Origin: Saksenaea vasiformis B4078
Taxonomy: Eukaryota; Mucoromycota; Mucoromycetes; Mucorales; Saksenaeaceae
Assembly (NCBI GenBank): GCA_000697055.1
Contig: JNDT01002297.1
Location: 124,001-188,000, forward strand
DNA: 64,000 bases
Direction of reading: 5' to 3'
Within the stretch, counting starts at the first letter, position 1; every line of letters begins with the position of its first letter. Under the pieces are notes generated by a model. It searched no databases, was not told the origin of the DNA, and saw only the letters and a list, made by a program, of their open reading frames with translations. A program made the position numbers and the translations under genes. This document shows positions 47,060 through 58,361 of this stretch, in pieces.

Positions 47060-48315
47060 TTAAACGACGCACAACAACATGTTCAGTTTTACCCATCGAG
47101 GATTCTTAACTAGCAACTCTTTCTTTGTGCCGCTAAATAGACCAATGACAGCATTTTCCCAGACGCCTGAAGTTTTGGCTTGTGCTTCATACTCTTCTTC
47201 CTGCTGCTGTTGGTAAACGGTTTCCGGCATCTAACAAATATTCTGTAATAAAGATCGATGTTAAGGCTTTGGTCGTTTACTTGGGCGCTGTCCAAGGCTA
47301 CTGAAATGTATGGATGATTAGATGTTCCCTGGGTGATTTTAAACATGTTTTCCAAAGATCGTGCGATCCTTGGAATATACTTGATAGCATGGCTTAATTT
47401 CTTTGGTTGGTTGGGGCGTCAGTAATAAGATGAAAAATACATAGTGTGCTACTTACTTCAATATATGTCTCTAAAAAAATAAGCGGATACTGGTCTCGCA
47501 TGTAATCAGTTATCATGGAACGAAAAGTATGGTTCATATACGCAGTTAGTATATCTGTCGGGTTTGACAAAAGAAAGGAAAGACTGGAGGGATGTATGGA
47601 ATAAAAAGGTTAAAGATAAATGTTCCGCTTCCATAAATGCATTGGCTTCCCTTCTTCTAAAAAAGGATATTTTCTATCTCCCAATCCAACAGAATAAAGA
47701 GTTTCTTGAGCTTTCCGTATGGTAACTGTTTTTCGAGCATGTAAGATAGCGGTGCAACAGCCGGTGCGTCACTGATGTAAAACTCGAAGCCTGTTGTTGT
47801 TAATGGATTAAGTCCTTTCATATGGATGAGATGGCAATACAGTGTCTCTCTGATGAGTCGTCATGATCAGAGACAATATGATTCAATTTGAAATGATATG
47901 TCTCCATCACCTTTTTATGGTATGAGATAGGGTTAAAACCTTTTTGGAATCCACTTGCCTGCGTCAAGGGTTTCCTCAACCATGCGGAAGAAGACCTGTA
48001 ATTCATGCCATTGATGCGACTAACACAGTGTTATAGAGTTAAAGATCAATAAGACATAACGGGGATCTAGGTTTAGAAGTGAAAGGATATTTCAATGGTC
48101 AGTTGGCCACCATCTAAGATTATATCCATGTTATCCAACAACAGCGGATCTTTGGACTGTAACTGATAATGCAGAGTTTGAGAGCAGGTTACACGAAGTC
48201 GAAACGGGCATGTGGCTGGAGAAACTTGGCATTTGCCTTTGGAAACCAGGAACGAATGCTTATATTCCACCTGGTGAACTGGCACCTCCGTTTGTGTGGA
48301 TTTATTGCAAGCCAT
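47060..48315 (-). CDS. unidentified multi-exon gene (one or two genes)
   Basis: Several minus-strand segments read like protein and are joined by GT...AG introns with matching phases. Examples are 48019-47940 joined to a segment starting at 47849 (encoding ELQVFFRMVEETLDAGKWIPKR, then ETLYCHLIHMKGLNPLTTTG), a further 48-bp intron inside it, and KAQETLYSVGLGDRKYPFLEE before a stop near 47615. Farther on are YMNHTFRSMITDYMRDQYPL, then YIPRIARSLENMFKITQG (after a GTAAGT intron) and MPETVYQQQQEEEYEAQAKT, with a stop at 47060-47062. The 5' part (ATG 48315, 48236-48195, from 48162) is less certain, and two junctions (near 48080 and 47600) could not be closed. I do not recognise the family. It may be one gene with introns I misread, two genes, or a gene with a frame break. 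Confidence 0.45.
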
Positions 48316-48502
48316 AGATGGAGAAAGCAAAGGAAAGAAAAAGAAAAAGGCCTGCAACGGAAGGCGACTGCTTTATCCATCTTCATCCATTTCAACGCTA
48401 GCAAATGGATAACCAATGATAATTTTTTAATACAAGTCATACCGTGACCTAGTGGTCTTCCCAATTGTGGATATATTTAATGTATGTTATGGGGGAAGCA
48501 GA

Positions 48503-49309
48503 TCAAAAGAATTTGCCTAAACCAGCACTAAAAGCTTTGCCTACAATACCCGTGGCTCCTCCTCCAAGAGAACCTAGGGCCGATTGAGCGGCATTACCAG
48601 CCCACTTTCTCTTGGCGTCCTTGTCGCATTGAGTGTATCCAATGACGTTGGCCATGTTCAGTACAATCGCCACCGCCACAATAACCAACCAAGAGGGATT
48701 GAATGCAATAACGCACGCCAACGCCAGTAAGATCCAAAGGACAGGAGTCGCGTAGAGCACAGTCCAAAATAAACGCGAATCCGCTGAATTGGCTTTACGG
48801 TTAGGCTATACATGGTTTTCAGTAAAAATGAACTATTGGTATTAGCTTTAACTTACATCGGCGCTCTCAAACACCCAGCGGTTTGAACCATCTTCCTGAA
48901 TTTCATTCCACCACCGTAGACCAACTAACAACCGACCGGATACGTTTTTGACCGTCCAAAAGTCAAAGGCAAGCAGCAAGATGGTGATCACGAAGATGAG
49001 CGTAAAGTTATCCGTGAAGAGAGAGCCCAGAAAATAGGTCAAGAGAGCACCCGTACGAAAAGCCAAGAAGAAGAAGGCGGCAATAGGGTGACTTCAGGAC
49101 ACAGTTATAATCATGCTGTTAGACGCTTAGTCGTACCTTGACTGGTCAAAGTAATCTCTAACAGCGCCATTGCTTCTGGGTCCATGGCCGGCTTCCAAAT
49201 CGCCAGCAGCTGCGTTAGGGGAATTTAAAAGATTAACTCTGCTTTCGTCTGCCTAGAAACCCAGAAATAAATAAATCATGACCATGTGTTGCTGAAACCG
49301 ATTTACCAT
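48503..49309 (-). CDS. TVP23: Golgi membrane protein TVP23 (FAM18 family)
   Basis: Late-Golgi/vesicle integral membrane protein of the TVP23/FAM18 family. Exons 49309-49307, 49252-49137, 49091-48857 and 48805-48503 give 218 residues; family members are about 200. The family core is unmistakable: SHPIAAFFFLAFRTGALLTYF, then AFDFWTVKNVSGRLLVGLRW and WNEIQEDGSNRWVFES, then ATPVLWILLALACVIAF and NMANVIGYTQCDKDAKRKW. Four hydrophobic segments are visible. The first coding exon contains the start codon alone (ATG|GTAAAT), after which ADESRVNLLN begins; no other in-frame ATG precedes the core closely enough to fit the family length. It is transcribed divergently from the INTS11-type gene 102 bp away. 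Role in vesicle trafficking is from the family. Confidence 0.92.
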
Positions 49310-49411
49310 TGAAGAAGCGCGGAAAGGGAGGAGGTGGTGGTCCTTCCGGCGGACACCCAAAAGAGTAAAATTTGTCCTTCTTTCTCTCTGCCCTCTCCCT
49401 CCTGCCCAACC
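49310..49411. promoter_or_regulatory. 102-bp bidirectional promoter between TVP23 and INTS11-type gene
   Basis: Only 102 bp separate the two divergent start codons, so both 5' UTRs and core promoters must share it. The plus strand is pyrimidine-rich (TTTCTCTCTGCCCTCTCCCT) just before the INTS11-type start. No TATA box is present on either strand. Confidence 0.55.
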
Positions 49412-51411
49412 ATGACGATTCGCGTTGTTCCATTAGGTGCCGGTATGTATAGAAGAATGCATCGGAATGCAGAGGCGTTAAATACTTGTTTAGGTCAGGA
49501 TGTCGGCCGTAGTTGTGTACTTGTTACCATTGGCGGAAAGAATATCATGTTCGACGCAGGATACCACATGGGATTCAATGATCATCGTCGTTTCCCTGAT
49601 TTCAGTTACATATCAAAGACGGGAAACTTTACGGAAGTACTGGATGCGGTTATTATTAGTCATTTTCATTTGGTAACATTGATATGATGGTCTTGATATG
49701 TCTCTCATGCTTCTTACAGGATCATTGTGGTGCTCTTCCTTATTTCACAGAGATGTGTGGTTACGACGGTCCTATCTATATGACACACCCGACGAAAGCG
49801 ATTTGTCCACTGTTACTGGAAGATTATCGAAAAGTTACGGTCGAGCGAAAAGGCGAAACGAATTTCTTTACTTCTACTATGATTAAAGACTGCATGAAAA
49901 AAGTGACTCCGGTGAACCTTCATCAGACTATCAAAGTGGACGATGAACTAGAAATCAAACCATATTATGCAGGGCATGTACTCGGAGCTGCTATGTTTTA
50001 CGTACGTGTCGGGAATGAATCTGTCGTGTATACGGGTGATTACAACATGACACCGGATCGGCATTTGGGAGCAGCATGGATCGATAAAGTACGGCCAGAC
50101 GTCTTGATTACTGAAACTACCTACGGAACTACAATCCGTGACTCCAAACGTTCCCGAGAACGAGATTTTTTGCAGAAGATACACGAATGCGTTCAGAACG
50201 GAGGCAAAGTCATCATTCCTGTGTTTGCTCTTGGTAGAGCTCAAGAACTATGTATCTTAATTGAATCTTACTGGGAACGTACGGGTTTAAAAGCACCTGT
50301 CTATTTTTCGACAGGTTTGACGGAGCGTGCAACGCAGTACTACAAATTATTTATCAACTGGACAAATGAGAAAATTAAGTCAACGTTCGTGCACCATAAT
50401 ATGTTTGATTTCAAGCATATTGAACCATGGAATCGCAGCTATGCTGAGCTTCCAGGTCCCATGGTGCTTTTTGCTACACCGGGAATGCTCAACGTCGGCA
50501 CTTCACTTGAAGTTTTTAAAAAATGGGCGCCTGATCCGAAGAACTTGCTGATTATGCCTGGTTTTTGCGTTGCTGGAACTGTCGGACACAAAGTGCTACA
50601 AGGACAAAAGGTGATTGAAATTGATACGTTTACCAAAGTCGAAGTGAATTTGCAAGTACGCGCCATGTCTTTCAGTGCTCACGCTGATGCCAAAGGCATC
50701 ATGCAGTTGATCCGTAATTGTGAACCACGCAACGTTGTACTTGTACATGGTGAACGCGCTGTCATGGATAGCTTGAAGAGTAATATTACCAAAGAGTTTG
50801 GTATAGCTTGTTATAATCCAGCGAACGGTGTTGCTATTGATATTGACACACCACGAAATTTAACGGCCAAGCTAAGTGTCGATCTACTAAATTCTGTGCT
50901 CAATGAAAGCTACCGAAAAAAGCTCAGTCAAGGCATTAGTGCATTACAACCACAATCGTGTGTACCACTACATGGTGTGCTGCGCACAAGCTACGGAGGT
51001 CAATTGAACAAAACCTCAGGCGGTGAGCAACCGCAACTTGAGATCGTACATCCTTCCCAAATCCTTCTCGAACAAGACGAACAGCATGATTTTCGTCAAC
51101 CACAGCTATATTTTGAAGTGGAGAAAGAATTCAACGCGGCCTTACTGTTCAATGGCAACACACCAGAAGACAAGCAAGCGATACGTACACGCATAATGGA
51201 TCTGCTCTATGTTGAAATCGTACAATTATTGTCTACGGGTGCCAAGATTGAAAGAAAAGCGTCCGTACTAAAGATCCGAAGCGTCACACTCAGTTTCCAC
51301 GATCATAAGCACGAAGTCCTAAAGATCCTTTGGGCAAACGAAGACGAAGATCTAGCAAATAGAGTTCGAGGAGCGGTCAACCAGGTTCTGTATAGTCAAA
51401 GAAAGGCTTAG
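49412..51411 (+). CDS. INTS11: Integrator subunit 11-type metallo-beta-lactamase/beta-CASP RNA endonuclease
   Basis: Predicted catalytic subunit of Integrator, the complex that cleaves snRNA 3' ends and promoter-proximal transcripts; close relative of CPSF73. Exons 49412-49442, 49494-49672 and 49720-51411 give 633 residues. The N-terminus [19 protein letters not shown] is restored by the first splice. The metal motif HxHxDH is H67, H69, D71, H72 and is split by intron 2 (HFHL|DHCGAL). INTS11-specific text includes [62 protein letters not shown] and [14 protein letters not shown]. The beta-CASP part ends with [16 protein letters not shown] and VVLVHGE. These fit INTS11 much better than CPSF73 by my recollection of both. 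The C-terminal 170 residues are the less conserved dimerisation region. Confidence 0.9.
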
Positions 51412-51934
51412 AACTCTATCTTCCCTTACTGTATCAATACTTTTGCATATCTCATTCCAAATTCTTGTAACATGAAAAGAAAAAAAGTTTAACAATGGTC
51501 CATTAGATGTTCATACACTTTTACCCTTGTAAAGGGACGCAACGGACTGCGCTATTAACATCGCAGATACACGTTCTAAATAAGATTGTATCATACGGGG
51601 ACAATGTCATAGTCTTATTGGGAAGTGATTCGAATGTAAGAAGAACTGCCGATTATTATTCAGAAGAGCGCCTTTTGATAATTAACATTTATAACTATCG
51701 GCCTCTCTGAGTTTTTGGTTCGGCTGTAGATGCTTCATGTACGAGCGTCATTTGTTAGTCTGTCAAAGAAACAAAGCACATATCATGTCTTTTATTATGG
51801 TCAGTCAACAAACGATAAAGAAAGAAAAATTGTAACATCATCGTACGCAAGCCTATATGACATAGTCTAGGTGAATGATCATCGTGGTAGTAAGTGGAAA
51901 GGGGAAACTGTACAAATGCAACGTTATTGTTGTT
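51412..51934. other. intergenic region between convergent genes
   Basis: AT-rich sequence shared by the 3' ends of the INTS11-type gene (+) and eIF5B (-); no gene seen. Confidence 0.45.
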
Positions 51935-51940
51935 TTTATT
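51935..51940 (-). terminator. polyadenylation hexamer of eIF5B
   Basis: The minus strand reads AATAAA 11 bases after the eIF5B stop codon, which would imply a very short 3' UTR. Other less canonical signals farther on are possible. Confidence 0.35.
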
Positions 51941-51950
51941 TTACCGTCAT

Positions 51951-54900
51951 CTATTCTACTCCCAAAACACCCTTCAACTTGGCCACCAGCTTCCATTCTT
52001 CCTTTGATAAGTCATCACGGAACGACTCTTTCAGAATGTCGATAGATTGGCGAGAAATCTTGCTATACAGCAAATCGGATTCGTCAAAGTGACGACCGTA
52101 TGTCTTTGCGTTTTCGTATACGGCACATTCGATCTTGACCGCAACACCACCACCGGCTTGACCCTTCTTCACGATTTCTAATGACTTGTGGTTTTGTTCC
52201 ATGGAGGTCACTTTACCGAGAGTGATAATTTCTCGTGTGTTAGTCTCTGGATTGGTTCTAACAACGCAGATGGGTGTGCCAATTCTAAGAGCACCCTCAA
52301 CGACATCCACACCAATAATGATGGGATCTTTCTTGTTAATAATGGCTCGTGGCACCATCTTTAAGACGGCGGGGAACACAGCCTGATCGGCTTGCTCCTT
52401 GCGTTTTTGTTCCACAATGGAGGCCTTGTATTCCACAAAGCGATCAAACAAGTGATAGATAATGTCAGCTGTGAAGATCTTGACACCGATTTCCTCAGCA
52501 AGTTCCTCAGCTTCCTTGTCGACCTTGACATCGAAACAAAGCATGACAGCGTACTCGGGAGCCTTCTCTACCATGGTACCTGCTCTGACAACATCTTTTC
52601 TGTGAACGGGACCAATGTTGATACCAAAGACAGGAATCTTGGAAGTGCGCAAGAACTCTAACAAGGCTTCCAAAGCACCCAAGGTTGATGCCTGCACCCA
52701 CACACCACGACCTTGACGATCGACGGAGCCCATCAAGTTTGTCAAATCGGACATGACCTCCTCCTTCAAGTACTCTTCGTCGTCATCTGGTCCGCACACC
52801 AACAGACGAGAACCTGCAATGGCCTTTTCGAGATCAGGAGCTGAAATCTTGACACCCAAAGCAGCCTTGACGGACTTGTGATGGACATACTGGGACTTGA
52901 CACGCAATTCACGCATAGGCTGTGGTGTCAGCAATGCTCTTACTTGCGTAACAATTGGACCGTTCAAACCGCATACAACGATCTTATCGCCTTCGTGCAG
53001 CCAGCCATTGACAAGAACAACATCAATAGTGGTACCCAGGCCTTCAATCACCTTGACTTCGAGGACAGTACATTCGAGCTCAGTGATATACATCAGCTTG
53101 TCACTCATACGGGTCTGAGTCAAGCTAACGAGCAAGTTTAACATGTCAGGGATACCTTCACCAGTGAAGGCAGATGTGGGAACGAGAGAGACGTATTTGG
53201 CGAAGTTCTTGTTCTTGTAATAAAGCTGCGCGTTAAGACCTTGTTCAGCAAATGCCAAAATGGTCTTCTCAACACGGGTTTCGAACTCCTGTCGGACGGA
53301 TGGCTTCTGCTTGGCAAGAGAGTCTTCAAAAGCGTTGTCAGCTGTTGGTTCCCACTGGAAGAGACGATCGATCTTGTTCAGGGCAACAATAAAAGGCGTC
53401 TTGCGATCACGCAACAGGCGAATTGATTCCAACGTCTGAGGTTCCAGACCGTGCATGATATCGACAACCAAGATAGCGATGTTACAGAGAGAGCTACCTC
53501 TGCTTCTCAAGTTGGTGAAAGATTCGTGACCAGGGGTATCGATAATCAAAAGACCAGGAAGCTTCAACTCGTCGAAGCGTTTCTTGCCCAAAACAGCGGT
53601 TTTCTTTTCGATCGCATCGTTAGGGAAGTATGTAGCACCGATCTGCTGAGTGATACCACCTGCTTCACCCTCCTGAACGTTGGTTTGACGGATTTTGTCA
53701 AGCAACTTGGTCTTTCCTGTGTCTACGTGACCAAGAATACAGCAAATTGGCGAACGTAAATCGTCTTTGGAGCGGGCTGCCAAAGCTTCTTGCTGTCGCT
53801 GTTCTCGTCGCTTAGCTGCTTCTTCCTTCTTCTGTAAAGCGAGGCGCTGGGTGGCAGTAAGCTCCTCCTCATCAGAACTGTCGTAATCGGAGCTGTCCTC
53901 TTCAGAATCAGATTCACTATCGCTTTCATCTTCGGATGAAGAGGGTGATTCGACGGGTGCCTGAGCAGGCTTCTTGGCAGCAGGCTTCGCGGGAGCGGCA
54001 GCCTTTGCAGAAGCGGCAGGGTTGCTAGGTGCTGGTTTAACTTCCTCTTCCTCTTCTTCCTCTTGAGAATCGTCATCCCAGTTATCCTTCAGTGACTCGG
54101 TCTCTTCCTCTTCCTTCTTCGGGGCCTCATCTTCGCTGGATAAAAGTGCCTTTTCCCAATCGCTTTCTTCGTCATCTATCGTACGCATTAGTCAAATACC
54201 GGGGGGACGATTCCTCACGTACCCTCTTCCTCCTGCTTCTTCTTTGCTTCTTCTTCTTCCTTGCGCTTACGCTCCTCCTCTAGTCTTCTCTTCTCCTCCT
54301 CTTCCTTCTTTTTTTTCTCTTGTTCTTCCTTAGAAGGTCCTCTTCTCTTCTTTCTACTGTCGTAGACGGGTTTCTTTGTTGGTTGTTCACCAGCTTCTAA
54401 GGCCTGAACCTTGATCTGGCCGGATTCGAGCAGCTGCTGATGACGAAGTTGTGCTTTACGTTGAGCTTCCTTCTGGGCCTTGGTCAAGAGCTTTCCTTCT
54501 TTCCGCAATTGCTCCTTACGAGCCTATCCGTATAAGCGGCGTTAGCTTTGCATTGCCATGTTATTGTTTGTCTGCATACCTTCTCCTTTTCTTTCTTCAG
54601 ACGTCTAGCTTCTTCACGTTTAGCTTCTTCTTCAGCAAGTCTTCTTTCTTCCTCTTCAATTCTTTTACGCTCCTCTTCCTCTTTTCTGCGGGCTTCTTCT
54701 TCGGCAGCTTTTTGTGCCTCAAGCATTTTCTACAAAGAGGCTGTTTAGCATGCATCCTAATTGTTGAAACTCTATCCAGTGAACTTACTCGCAGGGCTGC
54801 CACAGGTGCACCCTTCTTCTTGCCTTTACCAGCTGCGGGCTCAGGTGCAGGCTCTTCTGCTTCTGCAGGTTCCGAGGTTGTCGCAGCGATCTTCTTCTTC

Positions 54901-55663
54901 TTCTTTTCTTTCTTCAATTGAGCTTTAGACTTGCCGCCTTCTGCAGGCTCAGCAGGCTTCGCAGGTTGTTCAGGCTCCTTTTCGTTTTCCTTTTTCGTCT
55001 CCTTCTCTTCAATTCCGAGAAGTTTGTTGAATTCGGCCTCTTCGGCTTCCTGTTTTGCCTTCTTTTCAAGAGCTGCCAAGCGCTTTGCCTCTTTCTGTCG
55101 CTCCTTCTTCAATTTCTCCTTTTCTTTCTTTGACAGAATGCGTCCACCTCCCTCATTGTCGTCATTGTCTTCCGGTAGAGGTAGAGGTTCGGCTGCCTTC
55201 TTGTTTTTCTTTTTGTTCTTTTTGTTGTCGACAATCAAGTTAAGCTCATCCTCCTCAGGTTCGTCCTTTGGTTCTGCGATAGCTTTTTCTTCTGGTTCTT
55301 CCTCCGCAGGAAGATCTTCGACAACTTTTTCCTGCTTCTTCTTGTTCTTCTTCACTTTGTTCTTAGCAGCCTTGCTCATGAGAGCCATCAAACTATATGC
55401 AACGTAAGTCGCTTGATAGACACCGATCAACAGTTACCTGTCGCCCTCTTCGTCATCAAGATCGGCAAGAGCATTAAAGGCGGCTGTCTTCTTCTCAAAG
55501 GTTTCCGCATCTTCCTCGGCGGGAGCTGCGCCAGTAAGGGCTGCATCTTGCTCAAAGGCTTCGTCCCTACCCTCGTTGAGTCTAATTTGAACCACTTTAA
55601 TCAGTAAGCTACTTACCAGTAATCGTCTTGCTTCTTCTTATTTCCAGTCTTCTTCTTTCCCAT
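51951..55663 (-). CDS. FUN12: eukaryotic translation initiation factor 5B (GTPase)
   Basis: Ribosome-dependent GTPase that promotes 60S subunit joining after start-codon selection; homologue of bacterial IF2. Six exons (55663-55617, 55566-55438, 55392-54789, 54729-54580, 54523-54223, 54175-51951) join in phase to 1151 residues; yeast and human proteins are about 1000 and 1220. The first about 530 residues are Lys/Glu-rich and low-complexity ([20 protein letters not shown] at the start). The G domain has G1 GHVDTGKT (about 549-556), switch block [14 protein letters not shown]3 DTPGHE and G4 NKID. Domain II and the IF2-like domain III/IV follow, with [16 protein letters not shown] and [14 protein letters not shown]. 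The acceptor before exon 2 is GGGTAG|GGACG, because the nearer TTAG would create a stop. Constitutive and essential in other fungi. Secure. Confidence 0.97.
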
Positions 55664-56253
55664 TGTTGATCTTGATATTGCCAGCCGAGGACGAAAGTGC
55701 TGCGAAAGAGATCGAAATATGAAATAAACTTGGCCAAAAAAAAGATAAGCCACTGTGTTCATGGTACCAGTCACCACCCCGTAAGGGGGATTCCCTGAAT
55801 CCGAATCCTTTCACAGCTGAGAGACCTTTTCTCAGCGACCCATTGGCATTGGCTTGGAACCTTTGGGGTTGTAAATGTTAATCACTCTAGGATATGCCAT
55901 TAATGAGGTACTCTGCACTTACCTTTGGGGTTGCAAAATATGTTATAGTCTGGAGTATGAGATAGAGCCACTTCTATTTATTTCAATGCAATTGAGCAAA
56001 CCACGTCGTTGTAGTGACCTCTCGGGCAAAAGCTTAGTTAAACTGGTTCCTTGTATGGCAGCTGTGCTTTAATGTGGTACTTAAACGTACAAAAGAACTT
56101 TTTTTCCCCCCAATCAATAATGAAACAACATCACTATATGCAACAAACGGGTTGAGAGGTACAAATGTCTTTCTGTTATCCGTATCGTTGAGCTTAATTT
56201 ACAATAATATTTACAAGATTATCCGTCCAAAGGAATCATTCGTCTTTTGTGCA
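55664..56253. promoter_or_regulatory. upstream region of eIF5B with inverted CCAAT boxes and a direct repeat
   Basis: On the minus strand two CCAAT boxes (from CCCATTGGCATTGGCTT, about 55839-55855) lie about 180 bp before the eIF5B start codon. The sequence ACCTTTGGGGTTG followed by T/C-AAA occurs twice, at 55859-55875 and 55921-55937, 62 bp apart in the same orientation. These are candidate control elements. The rest of the stretch, up to the stop of the small secreted protein gene, holds no recognised gene. Confidence 0.4.
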
Positions 56254-56802
56254 TTATACCAATTCTAGCTGTTGATTCAGAGTTCCTAACTTCAACGCTA
56301 ATCCACCCACAGAGGAGGGAACATCTTGTACTTGGAAAACATTTGCAGGTGGCATCGCGACCTTCACTGGAAGTACGTACACTTTCCACAGGTAAAAGTT
56401 TCTTCGAACAACAGCCAAAAGATGAGACATATCATGTTTTCCCACAGAAAGAGCTTGTGATGGCACAATGAATGAAAAGTTTCCCTCGGTCAACTTTCCA
56501 TCTACACAGAGGATGTCAATAAAAAGTAGTTGAAGAAGCAATTGACAACTTACGAGCTAACGCAGTAGAGCGATCTTCATCGAAAAAGAGTGTTACTGTA
56601 TCGTTTTCTGTAAATCCTGTAGTGTCGAAAACTACAGTTTCCTTGGTGCCAGCGTACCATGTGGCATTGGCAGATGGTGATATAAAGTCACCTGAATAAA
56701 TGGTAAGTTTTCTCCGATATCATTTTGTAATAGCTTCTCACCATTGACACTGGCCACACACATAGCAAGTATAGCAACACCCAGTAAAATCAAGTTCTTC
56801 AT
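56254..56802 (-). CDS. small secreted protein, possibly Kre9-like beta-sandwich
   Basis: Exons 56802-56742, 56691-56554 and 56501-56254 (introns 50 and 52 bp) give 148 residues in closed phase. The N-terminus MKNLILLGVAILAMCVASVNG is a clear signal peptide. The mature part begins DFISPSANATWYAGTKETVV, with DTVTLFFDEDRSTAL, then GNFSFIVPSQALSVGKHD. The rhythm (Pro..asn..Trp..Gly..thr..V.., then a ...F.VP... strand) resembles the Ser-Thr-rich/Kre9 N-terminal fold, but several key residues differ; treat that as a hint. N-glycosylation sequons occur (for example NAT, NDT, NFS). No GPI signal or membrane segment at the end. Lies in tandem downstream of the PDI gene, 128 bp after its stop. Function unknown. 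Confidence 0.75.
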
Positions 56803-56930
56803 TTGATGTATTATTTTATCGATGAAAAGGCTAAAGTGATTGCACTCGCATTTACGATCTCTTTTTATTCAAAACTTCCATCTCACGGTTTCAGACTTTT
56901 TTTTTTAACTCCAGGCACCGACTGGATGTC

Positions 56931-58361
56931 TTAGAGCTCGTCTCTCCACCGCTTATCTGAAACTGTCAAATCGCCCTGATACGTCCAAGCTTGGATTCTG
57001 CCTGTACCAATGGCATCAAGCCATTTTGAAATGCTTTTCTTGTCCCATGCACCAATATAAGGTCGGTACATTTGTTTTCCAGGATGAAGAATAAACAACG
57101 TAGGGAAATCACGCACCAAGTCGAGTTTATCGATGATGGACGATGCTTTGTCCTCAGTCATCCATCCAAAACGGAATAATGACGAATGGTGTTGATTCAG
57201 TTCGTTCATCAATTCGATGGTTTCTTTCTTTTCAGCATCCGACACCAAAGCAATGACGTTGATGTTCTCCCGGAACCGGTTCAGCATTGCCGTTGATCCG
57301 ATTTCTTCCACTGATACTGCGCCAATCAATATGACCACCCTACCCGCATGGAGTTACAACTTACCTTGTACTGGAGTAGCCTCTGGTTTGGTTTCACCAC
57401 CTTGTTTAGGGAGGGCATGCTTTTCCAAGAATGCGTGAAGCGCTTTGTACTTTAGTTTGCCTTCGTACTTTGTATGTCCCGTTTCGGGAGATATGACAAG
57501 TAACGTAGGAAATGATTGGATGTCAAACATCTCCATCACAACCTTCTCTGATTTTTTCACTTCACCCAACAACATGCGATCATCCCCGAATTCAACAGAT
57601 AGTGCTTTGTACAAAGGTGTTGTTGATGACTTATCTGTAAATAGCAAGGCTTTGGGCAGAGTCGCGTTCTGGAAACTGTATGATGAGATCTGGATAACCT
57701 CACTCTGTCGAAGCTCACCTCAGTTGCTAAAAAGTCATCAATACTCTTGCTTTTCTTCGATTTAGCTTTGCTAGCGTCCGCTTTGATATATCTCACATTG
57801 GACGGTTGCAATGACAAGAAATGATCAACCATTGATTTTGCGTCGCGAGGGCCTTGGTAATCTATGGTAGCGTTCAGCTAGTGTCCATGCCAACACCGTT
57901 CCCTTACCCGTAGGTTTCCGTTTTCCTCCAGGCTTACGCGGTGGTGCAAACACTTTGATAGTTGGGAATCCTTGAATACCGTACTTTCCACAAAGCGGCT
58001 TGTTCATCTCCTCATCACAGTTAACCGCGCCCACAGTGACGAGATTCTTCAAGTTGTTCGCGGCTTTTTTCCAATCGGGGGCTAGTCTGTTATAAAATAT
58101 CAAAGACCGATGTTTTCAACAAGAACTGCAGTACCTTTGACAATGACCGCACCACGGGGCGAAGAATTCCACTGCAACGAGTTGCTTTCAAATTACTTTA
58201 GTAATCTCGAGACGATCAAGACAGCTTACATTCGTATCCATGACAACATCTTGGAAATTTTTAGGTGTCAATTCCACTACAGCATCCCTTTTATCATAAA
58301 ATGCAGAGACTCCAACGAGACCTGCTCCTAGTAGTAGCAGAGCTGTCTTCAATGTATGCAT
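56931..58361 (-). CDS. ER protein disulfide isomerase, single CGHC thioredoxin domain
   Basis: Catalyses disulfide formation and shuffling in the ER lumen. Six exons (58361-58230, 58184-58135, 58086-57908, 57861-57719, 57668-57365, 57316-56931) join in phase to 397 residues. Signal peptide [19 protein letters not shown], then [14 protein letters not shown] and the active-site block [18 protein letters not shown] with C56 and C59. Conserved downstream text is [12 protein letters not shown] with the cis-Pro. Two further thioredoxin-like folds without CxxC follow ([38 protein letters not shown]). The last residues are RDEL, an HDEL/KDEL-type retrieval signal. The architecture is closest to the MPD1/P5-like fungal PDIs. 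A CCAAT box on the coding strand lies about 72 bp upstream of the start codon; regulation by unfolded-protein stress would be expected but is not shown. Confidence 0.92.

Noticed and set aside
47849..48019. Possible Spo11-like similarity in the unidentified gene
   Set aside because: A short GK..PKRETLY stretch recalls the TKRDIYY region of Spo11, but none of the metal-site or other Spo11 blocks follow, so the likeness is probably chance.
54451..55407. Ser/Phe-rich plus-strand frames opposite eIF5B
   Set aside because: They are antisense to the Lys/Glu-rich N-terminal exons of eIF5B, which produce long Phe/Leu/Ser frames on the other strand.
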